NCBI RefSeq assembly: GCF_004123295.1
Contig: NZ_SDMK01000003.1
Location: 372,001 to 436,000 of the forward strand
DNA: 64,000 nt
Source of the DNA: Silvibacterium dinghuense
GTDB lineage: Bacteria > Acidobacteriota > Terriglobia > Terriglobales > Acidobacteriaceae
Reading direction: 5' to 3'
Notes under the pieces: model-generated
What the model saw: the letters and a program-made list of their open reading frames with translations, nothing else
The model's database searches: none
Told to the model about the DNA's origin: nothing
Part shown: piece by piece, positions 40,131 through 49,900 of the stretch
Layout of the letters: each line of letters begins with the position of its first letter
How positions within the stretch are numbered: the first letter of the stretch is position 1
Translations under genes and position numbers: made by a program

Positions 40131-42440
40131 CTACACCTCCAGCGACGGAGGCGCCGCGGCTTCCGAGACGCCGAGCTGCAGGTTCGGCTCCGCGCTCATG
40201 GTAAAGACGATCTTCGCACCCCGGGCAATCGTTTCGTGCTCGATCCACAGGCGGTCATGCGGCTTGCCGTCAACGGTCACCGACTGGATGTACTGATCGG
40301 TCGGCGACTTCCGCTTCGTCTCGATCTCGAGTTTCTTTCCACCCGCGAGCGTAATCGTCGCCTTGTCGAAGATCGGCGAGCCGAAGACATACGAACCGCT
40401 GGCTGGATCGACCGCATAGAGGCCCATGGCCGACATCACGTACCAAGCCGACATCTGGCCGCAGTCCTCGTTGCCTGCGAGGCCATCCGGCTTGTTGTCA
40501 TACATAGTGTCGAGCAGCATGCGGATGCGGGCCTGCGTCTTGTGCGGCTGGCCGGCCCACAGGTAGAGGTAGGCCATGTGATGGCAGGGCTCGTTGCCGT
40601 GCGCGTACATGCCGACGAGACCGGCAATGTCCGGCGGAGCATCGGCGGGCAGCGTCGAATCCTGGTTGAAGAGCTCATCGAGCTTGGTGACGAAGGCCTC
40701 GCGGCCGCCGAAGACCTCGATGTAGTGCATCACATCGTGCTGCACGCTGAAGGTCGTCTCCCAGGAGTTCGATTCCGTGTAGTCGCGCCACTTCTGCATG
40801 TGGCCCATCTCCTTGGGATCATAGGGCGTGGCCCACTGACCGTCCTTGAGCTTGGCGCGGATGAACTTCGTCTTCGGGTCGAAGAGGTGCTGGTAGTTGC
40901 GCGAGCGCTTCTTCATGATGGCCGCGTCATCGGTTTTGCCCAGCTTTTCAGCCACCTTCGAGCAGGCCCAGTCGCCGTAGTCGTACTCGAGCGTCTTGCT
41001 CACCGACTCACTTTCGAGATCGGCCGGGATGTAGCCCATCTCGCGGTAGAAGCCGAGTCCCTCGTAGTCGTCATCCATGTTGCGCTTGCGCATCACCTTG
41101 TAGGCGCGCTCCCAATCGATGCCGGGAAAGTTCTTCACGCAGGCCTCGGCCATCACCGATGCGGAGTGGTAGCCGGTCATGGTGCCCGTCTCGCGGCCCT
41201 GCAGCGGCCATACCGGCATGCCCGCGGGGCTCTGCTCGGCCATGGCGATGAGACTGTTGACCATGGTGGGCACGCGCTCCTGCTGGAAAAGCGTGAAACA
41301 GGGGTGCAGCGCGCGATAGGTATCCCACAGCGAGTAGGTGCTGTAGTTGTGCTGACCGGGCTCAAGCTGGTGCACCTCGAGATCCATGCCGCGATAGCTG
41401 CCGTCCACGTCATCCATCACCGTGGGGGCAACCATCATGTGGTAGAGCGAGGTGTAGAAGATCTGCTTCTGCTTTTCCGTGCCGCCATCAATGCGGATGC
41501 GGCCCAGCTCCTTTTCCCAGGTGGAAGCAGCGGCCTTGCGCACGCCGTCGAAATCCCAGCCCGGCTGCTCCTTTTCGAGATTCTTGAGCGCGTTTTCGGC
41601 GCTGACTGCCGAGATGCCGGTCTTCACGTAGATGACTTCGCCTGCGGCCGTTGCATGGTGGAGGACAGTCTTGAGCGCGGTGCCCTTCGCTTCCGTCGTT
41701 CCGGCAGGCAAGGTGGTTCCGTCGGCAATGATCTCGATCTTTTCCGGAGCCTTCGAGAATTGCATGGCGAAGTAGATCTTGCGTCCGTTGCCCCAGGAGT
41801 GAACGGTGCGTCCACCGAGCACAGTATCGTTACCACGCACGGAGAGAAACGCATCGGAAACGGGGTTCTTCGGATCTTCGTAGGCATGCGTCCAATCGAG
41901 AATGAAGTGGCTCTTCTCGCTCGCCGGGAAGGTGTACTTATGCGCGCCGGTACGCTCGGTCGCGCTCAGCTCGGCGAGCACGCCATAGTCCTTCAGCTTC
42001 ACCGAGTAGTAGCCCGGCTTCATCACTTCGTCTTCATGCGAAAAGCGCGAGCGATAGCCGCTCTCCGGGTTCTCGCGCGAACCCGCCTCGAGCTTTACAT
42101 CGCCTACGCACGGCATCAGCAGCACGTCAAGCAGGTCGCCGCAGCCGGTGCCGCTCAGGTGCGTATGGCTGAAGCCCATGATCGAGCTGTCGGAGATGTG
42201 GTAGCCCGAGCACCAGTCCCAGCCCGAGTTGAAGGTGTCCGGGCTCAGCTGCACCGCGCCGAAGGGCACCGTCGCACCGGGATAGGTATGCCCGTGGCCG
42301 CCCGTACCAATGGCCAGATTCACATACTGCGCGGGATCTTCATGCGCGCCGCCCAGTCCGCCTTTGAATAATGGCTTGGCGATGAGATCGGAACAGGCAG
42401 TCAGGGACATCAATTCAAGGAAGGTGCGTCTGGAAAGCAT
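40131..42440 (-). CDS. GH92 alpha-mannosidase, Tat-type lipoprotein signal
   Basis: 769 residues. Signal LSRRTFLELMSLTACS has the RR pair and a possible lipobox LTAC, so it may be a Tat-exported lipoprotein. GH92 motifs: VNLAIGTGGHGHTYPGATVP (about 36-55), QLSPDTFNSGWDWCSGY, SHTHLSGTGCGD and, near the C-terminus, GNEDCGQMSAWYVMSAMGLY. GH92 enzymes are calcium-dependent exo-alpha-1,2/1,3/1,4-mannosidases. Followed 8 nt later by GH125, it indicates a two-step degradation of mannan or N-glycan cores. ATG 42440 is preferred over the longer frame to 42578. The 13-nt operator-like motif is 168 nt upstream. Confidence 0.93.
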   Translation of the reverse strand: MLSRRTFLELMSLTACSDLIAKPLFKGGLGGAHEDPAQYVNLAIGTGGHGHTYPGATVPFGAVQLSPDTFNSGWDWCSGYHISDSSIMGFSHTHLSGTGCGDLLDVLLMPCVGDVKLEAGSRENPESGYRSRFSHEDEVMKPGYYSVKLKDYGVLAELSATERTGAHKYTFPASEKSHFILDWTHAYEDPKNPVSDAFLSVRGNDTVLGGRTVHSWGNGRKIYFAMQFSKAPEKIEIIADGTTLPAGTTEAKGTALKTVLHHATAAGEVIYVKTGISAVSAENALKNLEKEQPGWDFDGVRKAAASTWEKELGRIRIDGGTEKQKQIFYTSLYHMMVAPTVMDDVDGSYRGMDLEVHQLEPGQHNYSTYSLWDTYRALHPCFTLFQQERVPTMVNSLIAMAEQSPAGMPVWPLQGRETGTMTGYHSASVMAEACVKNFPGIDWERAYKVMRKRNMDDDYEGLGFYREMGYIPADLESESVSKTLEYDYGDWACSKVAEKLGKTDDAAIMKKRSRNYQHLFDPKTKFIRAKLKDGQWATPYDPKEMGHMQKWRDYTESNSWETTFSVQHDVMHYIEVFGGREAFVTKLDELFNQDSTLPADAPPDIAGLVGMYAHGNEPCHHMAYLYLWAGQPHKTQARIRMLLDTMYDNKPDGLAGNEDCGQMSAWYVMSAMGLYAVDPASGSYVFGSPIFDKATITLAGGKKLEIETKRKSPTDQYIQSVTVDGKPHDRLWIEHETIARGAKIVFTMSAEPNLQLGVSEAAAPPSLEV

Positions 42441-42744
42441 GCTGCAGGAAACCTTTCTGCTGAAAGTTGCGGTTCGGGTACACGGAAGCACCCACAGAGC
42501 AGCACCACGGAAGACCAGCCCGCACCGGCAGAGCGACGTACATCCGGCCCGCGCAATCTGTAACCGATGCAGTGGCAAATGAGACCTGCAACCGTAAAAA
42601 CGTCCGATGGAATCGTTACCGCCGGAACGCCGTACTCAGCCCTCGTCTGTCCGCCACTTCGCGTGCGCTGCCCCGAAAGAGCTCTCCGGAGGCATTTGCC
42701 AAGATTCTTTCACAGCCCGGCCCGGAGAGGAAAACCCGGCAGCG
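42441..42744. promoter_or_regulatory. GH92 upstream region
   Basis: This 304-nt region upstream of the GH92 operon, also downstream of lutC, contains TGGAATCGTTACC at 42608-42620, identical to the 13-mer upstream of the GH18-like gene. Apart from that I saw no reliable hairpin or coding region. Confidence 0.45.
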
Positions 42745-43398
42745 CTAGCGCACCAGGATTACATCCAGAAATCGCGGTCCATGCACGCCCTTGATGCGCG
42801 TCATCTCGATATCCGCAGTGGCGGATGGCCCGGAAATAAAGGTTGTGGGGAGTGCCGAGGCCGCATCCAGCCGCGCAAAACACTCCGGCACAGTCGTGAC
42901 GACCTGATCGGCAAAGACGACGCATAGGTGATAGTCCGGAACCAGCGAGAGCGCCCGCTTGCCCTGCGCCGCGGCATTCTGCAAAACGAGACTGCCGGTC
43001 AGCGCGATGGCCACCGTGCAGCCGCTCACCAGGCCATCCACCTTGTCGAGCTCGAGCGCAGTCCTATCTTCACCAGGCACGAATTCGAAGCCACTGGGCA
43101 GCCAGTCCGCAGGAGTCGCATCCGGCACGGCCAGCCGCTGCTTGTTGCGGCTGCGCAACACTTCATCGATCTTCGCCCGCAGCCCCTCGCGCGTGGTCTC
43201 GTAGACGCCTGCATCGTACTCATGCAGCCGCTCGGCCAGCAGCGCAAGCCGTCCGGCCCCGTCGAGTGGAGAGCTTTGAGCGTAGGCACGCGGCAGCGCC
43301 GCATAGTCCCGCTCACGCTGCTCGTCGCTGCTCATTCCGTTGGCGTCTGCGATAGCCGCACGCACTTTCCCGAGAATCGCCTCCCGCGCTGTGCTCAT
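42745..43398 (-). CDS. lutC: Lactate utilization protein LutC
   Basis: 217 residues of the LutC/YkgG (DUF162) family. Signatures: an N-terminal helical part (AREAILGKVRAAIADA), VDGLVSGCTVAIALTGSLVLQNAA and LVPDYHLCVVFADQVV, and the C-terminal TFISGPSATADIEMTRIKGVHGPRFLDVILV with its conserved GPSxTxDIE. Part of the L-lactate to pyruvate oxidation complex. ATG 43398 overlaps the lutB stop by 4 nt (ATGA), so it is translationally coupled. Confidence 0.94.
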   Translation of the reverse strand: MSTAREAILGKVRAAIADANGMSSDEQRERDYAALPRAYAQSSPLDGAGRLALLAERLHEYDAGVYETTREGLRAKIDEVLRSRNKQRLAVPDATPADWLPSGFEFVPGEDRTALELDKVDGLVSGCTVAIALTGSLVLQNAAAQGKRALSLVPDYHLCVVFADQVVTTVPECFARLDAASALPTTFISGPSATADIEMTRIKGVHGPRFLDVILVR

Positions 43399-44843
43399 GC
43401 CTGGGCTCCCTTCTCGCGCTTCTCCCACCATTGGCGGAAGCTCTCCTTCGGCATCGCGGCCATGTCACGGGACTGTGTCCAGCCGCTCATCATCATGGGC
43501 AAATGATGAATGAAGCCGTCACCGCCGACGAAGGGCTTTTGCCCCATGCGGCCCAGTTGCTGCGCCAGTTCCAGGCGATCGCCACTCATGAAAATTTTCG
43601 CAGCGGCCTGCATGCCCAGATTCCACGGACCCAGTTTGCCCTTGAGCGTCTTCTGCTCTTCGCGCACGACTTCGCCGCGCAGGTGAATGAGCACTTCGGG
43701 GATATTGATCTTGACCGGGCAGACCTCATAACACGCGCCGCACAATGAAGACGCATACGGCAGCGTGGAGCCGCGCTGAAGCTGATAGAGCTGTGGCGTT
43801 AGGATGGCGCCGATAGGGCCCGCATAGACCGAGCTGTATGCGTGGCCACCCGTCTGCCGGTAGACCGGGCAGGCGTTCTGGCAGGCCGCGCAGCGGATGC
43901 ACTTGAGCGTCTGCTGCGCCTCGGCATCCTTCAGGATTTCCGAGCGGCCGTTGTCGAGCAGGATCACGTGAAACTCGCGCGGCCCGTCGCCATCATGCAC
44001 GCCCGTCCACACCGAATTGTACGGATTCATGCGTTCGCCGGTCGCTGAGCGAGGCAGCGTCTGCAGGAAGACTTCCATATCGCGGAAGCGCGGAAGCACC
44101 TTCTCAATACCGGCGATGGTGATCAGCGTATCGGGCAGCGTCAGGCACATGCGACCGTTGCCCTCGGACTCAACGATGCAGACGCCGCCGGTTTCGGCGA
44201 TAAGAAAGTTTGCGCCGCTGATGGCCACGGGCACACTCAGGAAACGCTCGCGCAGATGCTGGCGCGCGGCCTCGGTCAGGTCTTCGGGACGATCGCCGAG
44301 ATCTTTGAGCCCCATCTCGCGGGAGAAGATTTCGCGCACCTGGTGGCGGTTCTTATGCAGAGCGGGAACGACGATGTGCGAGGGCTTGTCCTTGCCCAGC
44401 TGAATAATGAGCTCGGCGAGATCGGTCTCCTTCGCCTCGATACCATGAGAGGCGAGCGTGCGATTGAGCCCGATCTCCTCGGTGGTCATCGACTTGATCT
44501 TGAGGACTTCCTTCGCGCCCTTCGGCTCCAATAATCCGAGCACAATGGCATTTGCTTCCGCGGCATCGCGTGCCCAGTGCACATGGCCGCCCGCAGCGGT
44601 GCAGGCCTGCTCGAACTGCACCAGGTACGTATCGAGATTGCGCAGCACATGGGCGCGGATGGCGCTGCCCGACTCACGCAGCGCCTGCCAGTCTTCCAGC
44701 TCGCCGGTCACGCGACCGCGCTTGGTGGTGATGACGTCGGTCGCGTGGCGCACATTACGGCGAAGCTGCTCGTCCTTCAGCGAATCCTTCGCAGCCTCGG
44801 GAAAAGCGACATCCGGCCAGGCATGGCCAACGCCCGCGCTCAC
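43395..44843 (-). CDS. lutB: Lactate utilization iron-sulfur protein LutB
   Basis: 482 residues. The N-terminal part is a DUF162-like domain (GANFLIAETGGVCIVESEGNGRM, LITIAGIEKVLPRFRD). Two ferredoxin-type [4Fe-4S] motifs follow at about 312-325 (CIRCAACQNACPVY) and 365-378 (CGACYEVCPVKI). It transfers electrons from lactate between LutA and LutC and the quinone pool. Start and end overlap the neighbouring lut genes by 4 nt each. Confidence 0.95.
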   Translation of the reverse strand: MSAGVGHAWPDVAFPEAAKDSLKDEQLRRNVRHATDVITTKRGRVTGELEDWQALRESGSAIRAHVLRNLDTYLVQFEQACTAAGGHVHWARDAAEANAIVLGLLEPKGAKEVLKIKSMTTEEIGLNRTLASHGIEAKETDLAELIIQLGKDKPSHIVVPALHKNRHQVREIFSREMGLKDLGDRPEDLTEAARQHLRERFLSVPVAISGANFLIAETGGVCIVESEGNGRMCLTLPDTLITIAGIEKVLPRFRDMEVFLQTLPRSATGERMNPYNSVWTGVHDGDGPREFHVILLDNGRSEILKDAEAQQTLKCIRCAACQNACPVYRQTGGHAYSSVYAGPIGAILTPQLYQLQRGSTLPYASSLCGACYEVCPVKINIPEVLIHLRGEVVREEQKTLKGKLGPWNLGMQAAAKIFMSGDRLELAQQLGRMGQKPFVGGDGFIHHLPMMMSGWTQSRDMAAMPKESFRQWWEKREKGAQA

Positions 44844-45577
44844 TGCACACCGCCGGTTGAGGCCAGAATCTCCGCGATGTGCATCGCTTTCACGCCCGCA
44901 TTCTGCCGGTGCAAACCGCCACTGATATGCATCAGGCAGGAGTTATCGACGGCCGTACAGATTTCGGCGTGCGTCTCCTCGATCGACGCCATCTTTTCGC
45001 CCAGCATCTCGGTCGAGACGTCGGCATTCTTGATGGCGAAGGTTCCCCCGAAGCCGCAGCAGCGGTCTACATTCTTGAGCTCGATCAGCTCCAGACCGCG
45101 CACGTTGCGCAGCAGGCGCAACGGCACATCGCCCAGCTCCAGCCCGCGCAGCGAGTGGCAGCTTGCGTGGTAGGTCACGCGATGCGGAAATTCCGCGCCC
45201 ACATCCTCCACACCCAGCTTCTTCACCAGAAATTCCGAGAACTCCCAGACGCGCGGCAGCAGCGCTTCGACCTCGCGGACAAAGGCCGCATCGCCGCTCG
45301 CCTCGGCGGCCTTCGGATAATGATCGCGGATCATGGCTACGCACGACGAGGACGGAATCACTACCGCCTCGGCATCACGGAATACGTTGACGAAATGCCG
45401 GATAATCGGCACCGCTTCCTTCAGATAGCCGGTGTTCCAGTGCATCTGGCCGCAGCAGGTCTGCTCATGCGGAAAAGAGATGTCGTGCCCCAGACGCTCC
45501 AGCACGCGGACGACGGCCTTGCCGGTCTCCGGAAACATCGTGTCGTTATAACAGGTGATGAAGAGCGACAGGCGCAC
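44840..45577 (-). CDS. lutA: Lactate utilization protein LutA
   Basis: 245 residues with two CCG (cysteine-rich) domains of the GlpC/HdrB type: HEQTCCGQMHWNTGY (about 38-52) and VDRCCGFGGTFAIKN (about 170-184), plus YHASCHSLRGLELG. The CCG domains bind special iron-sulfur clusters. It is the first gene of a lutABC operon, translationally coupled to lutB. No regulator such as LutR or a lactate permease is nearby. Confidence 0.95.
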   Translation of the reverse strand: MRLSLFITCYNDTMFPETGKAVVRVLERLGHDISFPHEQTCCGQMHWNTGYLKEAVPIIRHFVNVFRDAEAVVIPSSSCVAMIRDHYPKAAEASGDAAFVREVEALLPRVWEFSEFLVKKLGVEDVGAEFPHRVTYHASCHSLRGLELGDVPLRLLRNVRGLELIELKNVDRCCGFGGTFAIKNADVSTEMLGEKMASIEETHAEICTAVDNSCLMHISGGLHRQNAGVKAMHIAEILASTGGVQ

Positions 45578-45703
45578 GGTGGAGGAACCCTCACTGGCAG
45601 GGAGATTACGGCAGCAAGCCGCTCAAACCAGCATAGTGCAAATTCATGGAACAGGTTCCCCCTGGAATTGCCATGACTGCGACGAGCCTCATAAAAGCCG
45701 AAG

Positions 45704-45737
45704 AAGAAAAGGCGCGCCTCGATGCTGCCGGCGCGCC
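45704..45737 (-). terminator. Terminator of the PI-PLC-like gene
   Basis: An 8-bp perfect GC stem GGCGCGCC (45711-45718 and 45730-45737). It is followed on the minus strand by TTTTCTTCTT, just past the minus-strand gene end at 45763. Confidence 0.75.
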
Positions 45738-45762
45738 GTCCCTCCGATGGTTCTACTGTCGC

Positions 45763-46899
45763 TTACTTTTTTGCAGCCAGCCCGCTGTCCGTGCAGCCCG
45801 CCGGCTGCAGCACCGGATTGCACCGCGCCACGGCGTTACCGGGCAGCTCCACCTCATAACCCGAAGCATGCTTCTCCGCCGCGGGATAATCCGTACTGAT
45901 AATCTGCGCGCCGGTCTTGAGCACCACATCACGGCGCGAGGTGTCATTCTTCGGCGCCTCGCGGCCAGGCTCATCGGAGCGCGTGCGGACCAGGTATCCC
46001 TGCTTCACCAGCGCATCGATCTCCTCCGGCGTGCCGTCATTCTCTTCGGTAAAAGCTGCATCGGGCGCTCCAGGCACTGCATTCGTAAAGAGGATGCGGC
46101 CCTGCAGCGCCGGATGGCCTTCGGTATACATGGATTCGTAGCGGCGCTGATCCAGCAGGAAGATGACTTTGCCCCGCGCCTGCTTAAGGGTTGGCCAGTT
46201 GCCTGCCCGGATGGCCTCGTTCAGCGTGGCATACTTGCCGCGCACATCGTCCGGCGTGATGATCTCGCTCTCCGGAAATACCGAACGAATCTCCTTATCG
46301 AGGTCGTCGAAGATTGCAGGGGTCCATTCCTCAGGCGTAACCGTCGGGAAGGGCACGTCCTTCAGCTTGCCGTATTTGTTTTCGATGAGCAGGAAGACAG
46401 GCAGATGATGCGGATGGGCCTTTGACCACTTGCGCACTTCAGCCAGACACGCGGTGAAGGGCTCACAGCGGCTGCGGTAATCAATATCCTGCACATGCAG
46501 GACTTTGAAGCCGGGCTTGTCCATTACACCATCGGCGTTGTACGGCGGATCGGCCGGCAGGCCGGCCTCGGCAATGGCCTTTTCACCATAGGGATGTGCG
46601 AAGAGGCCGCCCTTGGTATCAGGGAAGATATCGATTTCCAGCTGGCGCACGCCGCCATCGAGCTGCGCGGTCAGCGTCGGATGGCTGTAGTTCAGCCCCT
46701 CGTAGACCTTCGGAGCTTTTTCCTGCCAGTATTTTGCCGCGCTCGGGGCAAAGCCCGCGTGATAGCTGTTATGCGTGCCGATCACCTGGATCTGGTTCAT
46801 GCGCACACTGTCATCGTTCTGCGCCGCTGCCACGCCGGTCGCCGCCAGCGCACACCACACGATCGCGCTCGTCCCTCGCGCCATTCCTGTCTTCAACAC
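45763..46899 (-). CDS. Secreted PI-PLC-like phosphodiesterase (Ca2+-dependent type)
   Basis: 378 residues from GTG 46899. A signal peptide (MARGTSAIVWCALAATGVAAAQ) is followed by a TIM-barrel phosphodiesterase: IQVIGTHNSYHAGFAP (first catalytic His), LDGGVRQLEIDIFPDTKG (metal-binding Glu/Asp), LHVQDIDYRSRCEPF, GKVIFLLDQR and IISTDYP. This is the family of Ca2+-dependent phosphatidylinositol phospholipase C-like enzymes; the real substrate could be another phosphodiester. GTG 46899 has AAAGGA at good spacing, ATG 46884 would also give a signal peptide, and the longer frame to 47004 does not. Confidence 0.87.
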   Translation of the reverse strand: MLKTGMARGTSAIVWCALAATGVAAAQNDDSVRMNQIQVIGTHNSYHAGFAPSAAKYWQEKAPKVYEGLNYSHPTLTAQLDGGVRQLEIDIFPDTKGGLFAHPYGEKAIAEAGLPADPPYNADGVMDKPGFKVLHVQDIDYRSRCEPFTACLAEVRKWSKAHPHHLPVFLLIENKYGKLKDVPFPTVTPEEWTPAIFDDLDKEIRSVFPESEIITPDDVRGKYATLNEAIRAGNWPTLKQARGKVIFLLDQRRYESMYTEGHPALQGRILFTNAVPGAPDAAFTEENDGTPEEIDALVKQGYLVRTRSDEPGREAPKNDTSRRDVVLKTGAQIISTDYPAAEKHASGYEVELPGNAVARCNPVLQPAGCTDSGLAAKK

Positions 46900-46922
46900 G
46901 GAAACATCCTTTCGCTGCTGTT

Positions 46923-46964
46923 CAAAAAAATCTGGCTCCGCACAAGAGATCTTATGCGGAGCCA
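46923..46964 (-). terminator. Terminator of the second TonB-dependent receptor
   Basis: On the minus strand a 10-bp TGGCTCCGCA/TGCGGAGCCA stem with a 12-nt loop is followed by a run of seven T. It lies just after the receptor stop codon (46982). Confidence 0.93.
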
Positions 46965-46981
46965 AAGTGAGGTTGTGTGAA

Positions 46982-49900
46982 TTAGAAGGTGATCTTGCCG
47001 GCAACCTGCAGCTGACGCGCCGGGAAGGCCGAGCTGATCTGGCCGAAGGTGCTGTCGCTGCGGTTGTAGTCCGGAGCCTGGTAGTTGACGTGATTCAGCG
47101 CGTTGAAGGCCTCACCACGGATGTCGAACTTCGTGGTGTCGTTCCACAGACGGAAGCTCTTGTGGAGGCCGAGGTTGAGCTGGTTGAATTCCTGGTCGCG
47201 GATCGAGTTACGACCCGAGTTGCCCAGCGGCGACTGCTGCGAGGTCGGGACAGCAACCGCGCTCGAGTTCAGGTAGCCGTTGAGCGAGGTGGACGTCTTG
47301 ACCCAGGCGCTCTTTTTGTTCTTCGGATTGCCGGTCACATACGGGTGATAGACAAGGATGTCGCTGATGTCCTGGCTCGCGCTATCCGAGTAGGTCAGGT
47401 TAACCGGCGCACCGCTGGTGGCCATGTTGGTGGCCGTGATCTGCCAGTCGCCGAGCGCCATCTGGACCCAACGATTGGCACCGCCGCCCCACTGGCGATT
47501 CTTACCGTAAGGCAGGTCATAGACCAGGGTAAGGGTATCGTTGATGGGCTGGTTGTAGGCCGATTGACCCACGTTGTACTGGGGGTTGCCGAGCACGATA
47601 CGCGAGTTGTCGCCATTCGGCGTGTCGAGGTGACCGGAGGCGTTGTCGATCGCATGGCCCCAGGTGAAGGCGTTCAGCAGGTAGAGACCGTACGAGGTGC
47701 GGTGTTCCCACTTGGCCTGCAGCGAGTTATAGCGCAGGAAGCCTTCGGGCAGAGAGACTTCGATGCCGGTGAAGGTAGAGATGGGGCGACGTGACTGCAG
47801 GTTCAGAGTTCCGCCCGGAGCGTTGATCGCCGCCTGATTCCAGTCAGCCAGCACCCAAAGGTGGACACCGTGCGAACCGACATAGCTCAGGGTAAAGGTG
47901 TCGTTCTTGCCGACCTGCTGCTGCACGTCAGCATGCCAGCTCTGCACGTAACCGGTGGAGATGTTCTTGGGGATGAAGCGGGTTTCTGCCAGCAGCGTGC
48001 TGAAATTCGAGGAGCTCACGAAGTCCGTCGGATAACCCTGCGCCACCGTACGGAAGCAGCCGCTGTAGTTCTCGCCAGAGCACAGTGCTTCCTTGGTGCC
48101 GGAATAGGCGTAGGGAGCAACCTGCGTGATGGAAGAGTTGACGATGTACGGACCGTTGTAGGCCAGCAGGTTTTCGCCGCCTTCACGGTTGAACTGATCG
48201 AAGCTGAGGCCGTAAGCCGCGCGGATCACAGTCGTCGGCGCCACCTGGTAGGCGAAACCGAAGTTCGGCGCGAAGTCCAGCTTGGGCATGTTGACCAGGG
48301 CACGGTCATAGAGCGAACCGCTCTTGGCCTGCACCAGGGTGTTGTTCGTCGGATCGAAGTTCGCCAGGTGGTTGCCGCTTACGTAAGCCGGCGTAGCCAG
48401 CTCATAGCGGAGACCCGCATTGATGGTGAGCTTGGGCGTGAACTTGAAGTCGTCCTGCGCATAGAAGAAGTGCATGCGCTGGTGCTGGTTGATGACGACG
48501 TGGTTGTTCAGCTGATAGGTGGCACGGGCGCCGGTCAGGAAGTCGGTGAGGTAGGCAGCCTGCGCGTCCGCGGAGGAGCTGGTGCCGCCGCCGTTCTGAC
48601 TGAAAGCGCCGTTGAAGTCTTCATAGCCGTAGACCGGGTTAAAGTCGTCGATCTCAGTGTTGAGCGAGAGGAACTCCCAGCCGAACTTCATCGAGTGGCG
48701 ACCCTTGAGCCAGGTGTAGTTGATCTTGGGGTCGATGACGAAGGGGTTCTGGAACTGCGGGTTCGAGGTCTGCGCGCCCCACGCGGTAAAGCCCTGCACG
48801 GCCTCCGAGCTCAGCTTACGAATAACCGAGGTATCGGTCGGGAGACCCGGGATGCCAGCCTCAGTATTCAAGCTCTCTTCGCCGGCCAGATACGGGGTCT
48901 TGCCGCCCTGGGTCCAAGTGAAGCCGATACGGGCATCGACAATCTGGTTCTGCGTGAAGGAGTGCGTGACACCAGCCGCGATCTGCTGGTTATACGCATG
49001 GATCGTGCCGTTGCCGCCACCGCCCGCATCGCCGGGGATCGACGAGGCATCGACGATATCTCCCTTGTGCTTCGAGTAGCGGCCGAAGATGTTGGTCTTC
49101 GGGCTCATGTAGTAGTCAAGACGGCCATCACCCTTGTTGTCGGTGAGGGTCGCAACCGGGGTTCCGACGTAGTTGGTGGTCGCGTAGTTCAGCGTGGTGT
49201 TGGCATTGGGCTGGGGCAGCGCGGCGAAGACCAGCTTGGCCAGCGGCGTCCAGTCCGAAGTCGGAACCACACCATCCGTGTAGACGGTGCCGGTAACCGG
49301 GTTGCGCAGCGGGATCGCGTTGCCCGAGCTGTCCTTGAAGATGCCCTGGAGCTGAGCCGTGGTCGGAATGGTTGCCGTGGCATAGGAGCCCTGCGACTGG
49401 CGGTTGCCTTCATAGTCGGCGAAGAAGAAGAGCTTGTCCTTGAGGATGGGACCGCCGACCGCACCGCCGAACTGGTTGCGAATCAGCGTGGGCTTCGACT
49501 TGGCCACGAAGGGGCCTTCCGCGTTCATGTCGGTGTTACGGTTGTACTCCCACACGCTGCCGTGCAGAGCGTTGGTGCCGCTCTTGATCGACACGTTGAT
49601 GACAGCGCCCGAGGCGCGGCCGAACTCGGCCGAATAGTTGTTCGTCTGCACCTGGAACTGGTCGATGGCGTCCGGCGAGGGCGGAATAGCCTGGTTCGAG
49701 AAGCCCTGGTTCGACGTGCCATAGGCGTTGTTATCCAGACCGTCGAGCAGGAAGTTATTAAACTCCGAACGCTGACCGTTCACGTTGAACGAAGCATCGC
49801 GGCTGGTCACCGTCTGGTTTTCCAGGATATTGGTGTGAACGCCTGGAACCAGCGTGGCCAGGTCACCATAGGCGCGGCCGTTCAGCGGCAGATTCTCGAC

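Noticed and set aside
40023-42371. Long plus-strand frame opposite the GH92/GH125 genes, and another at 38650-40113.
   Set aside because: Both are antisense to well-supported glycosidase genes and show no family motif.
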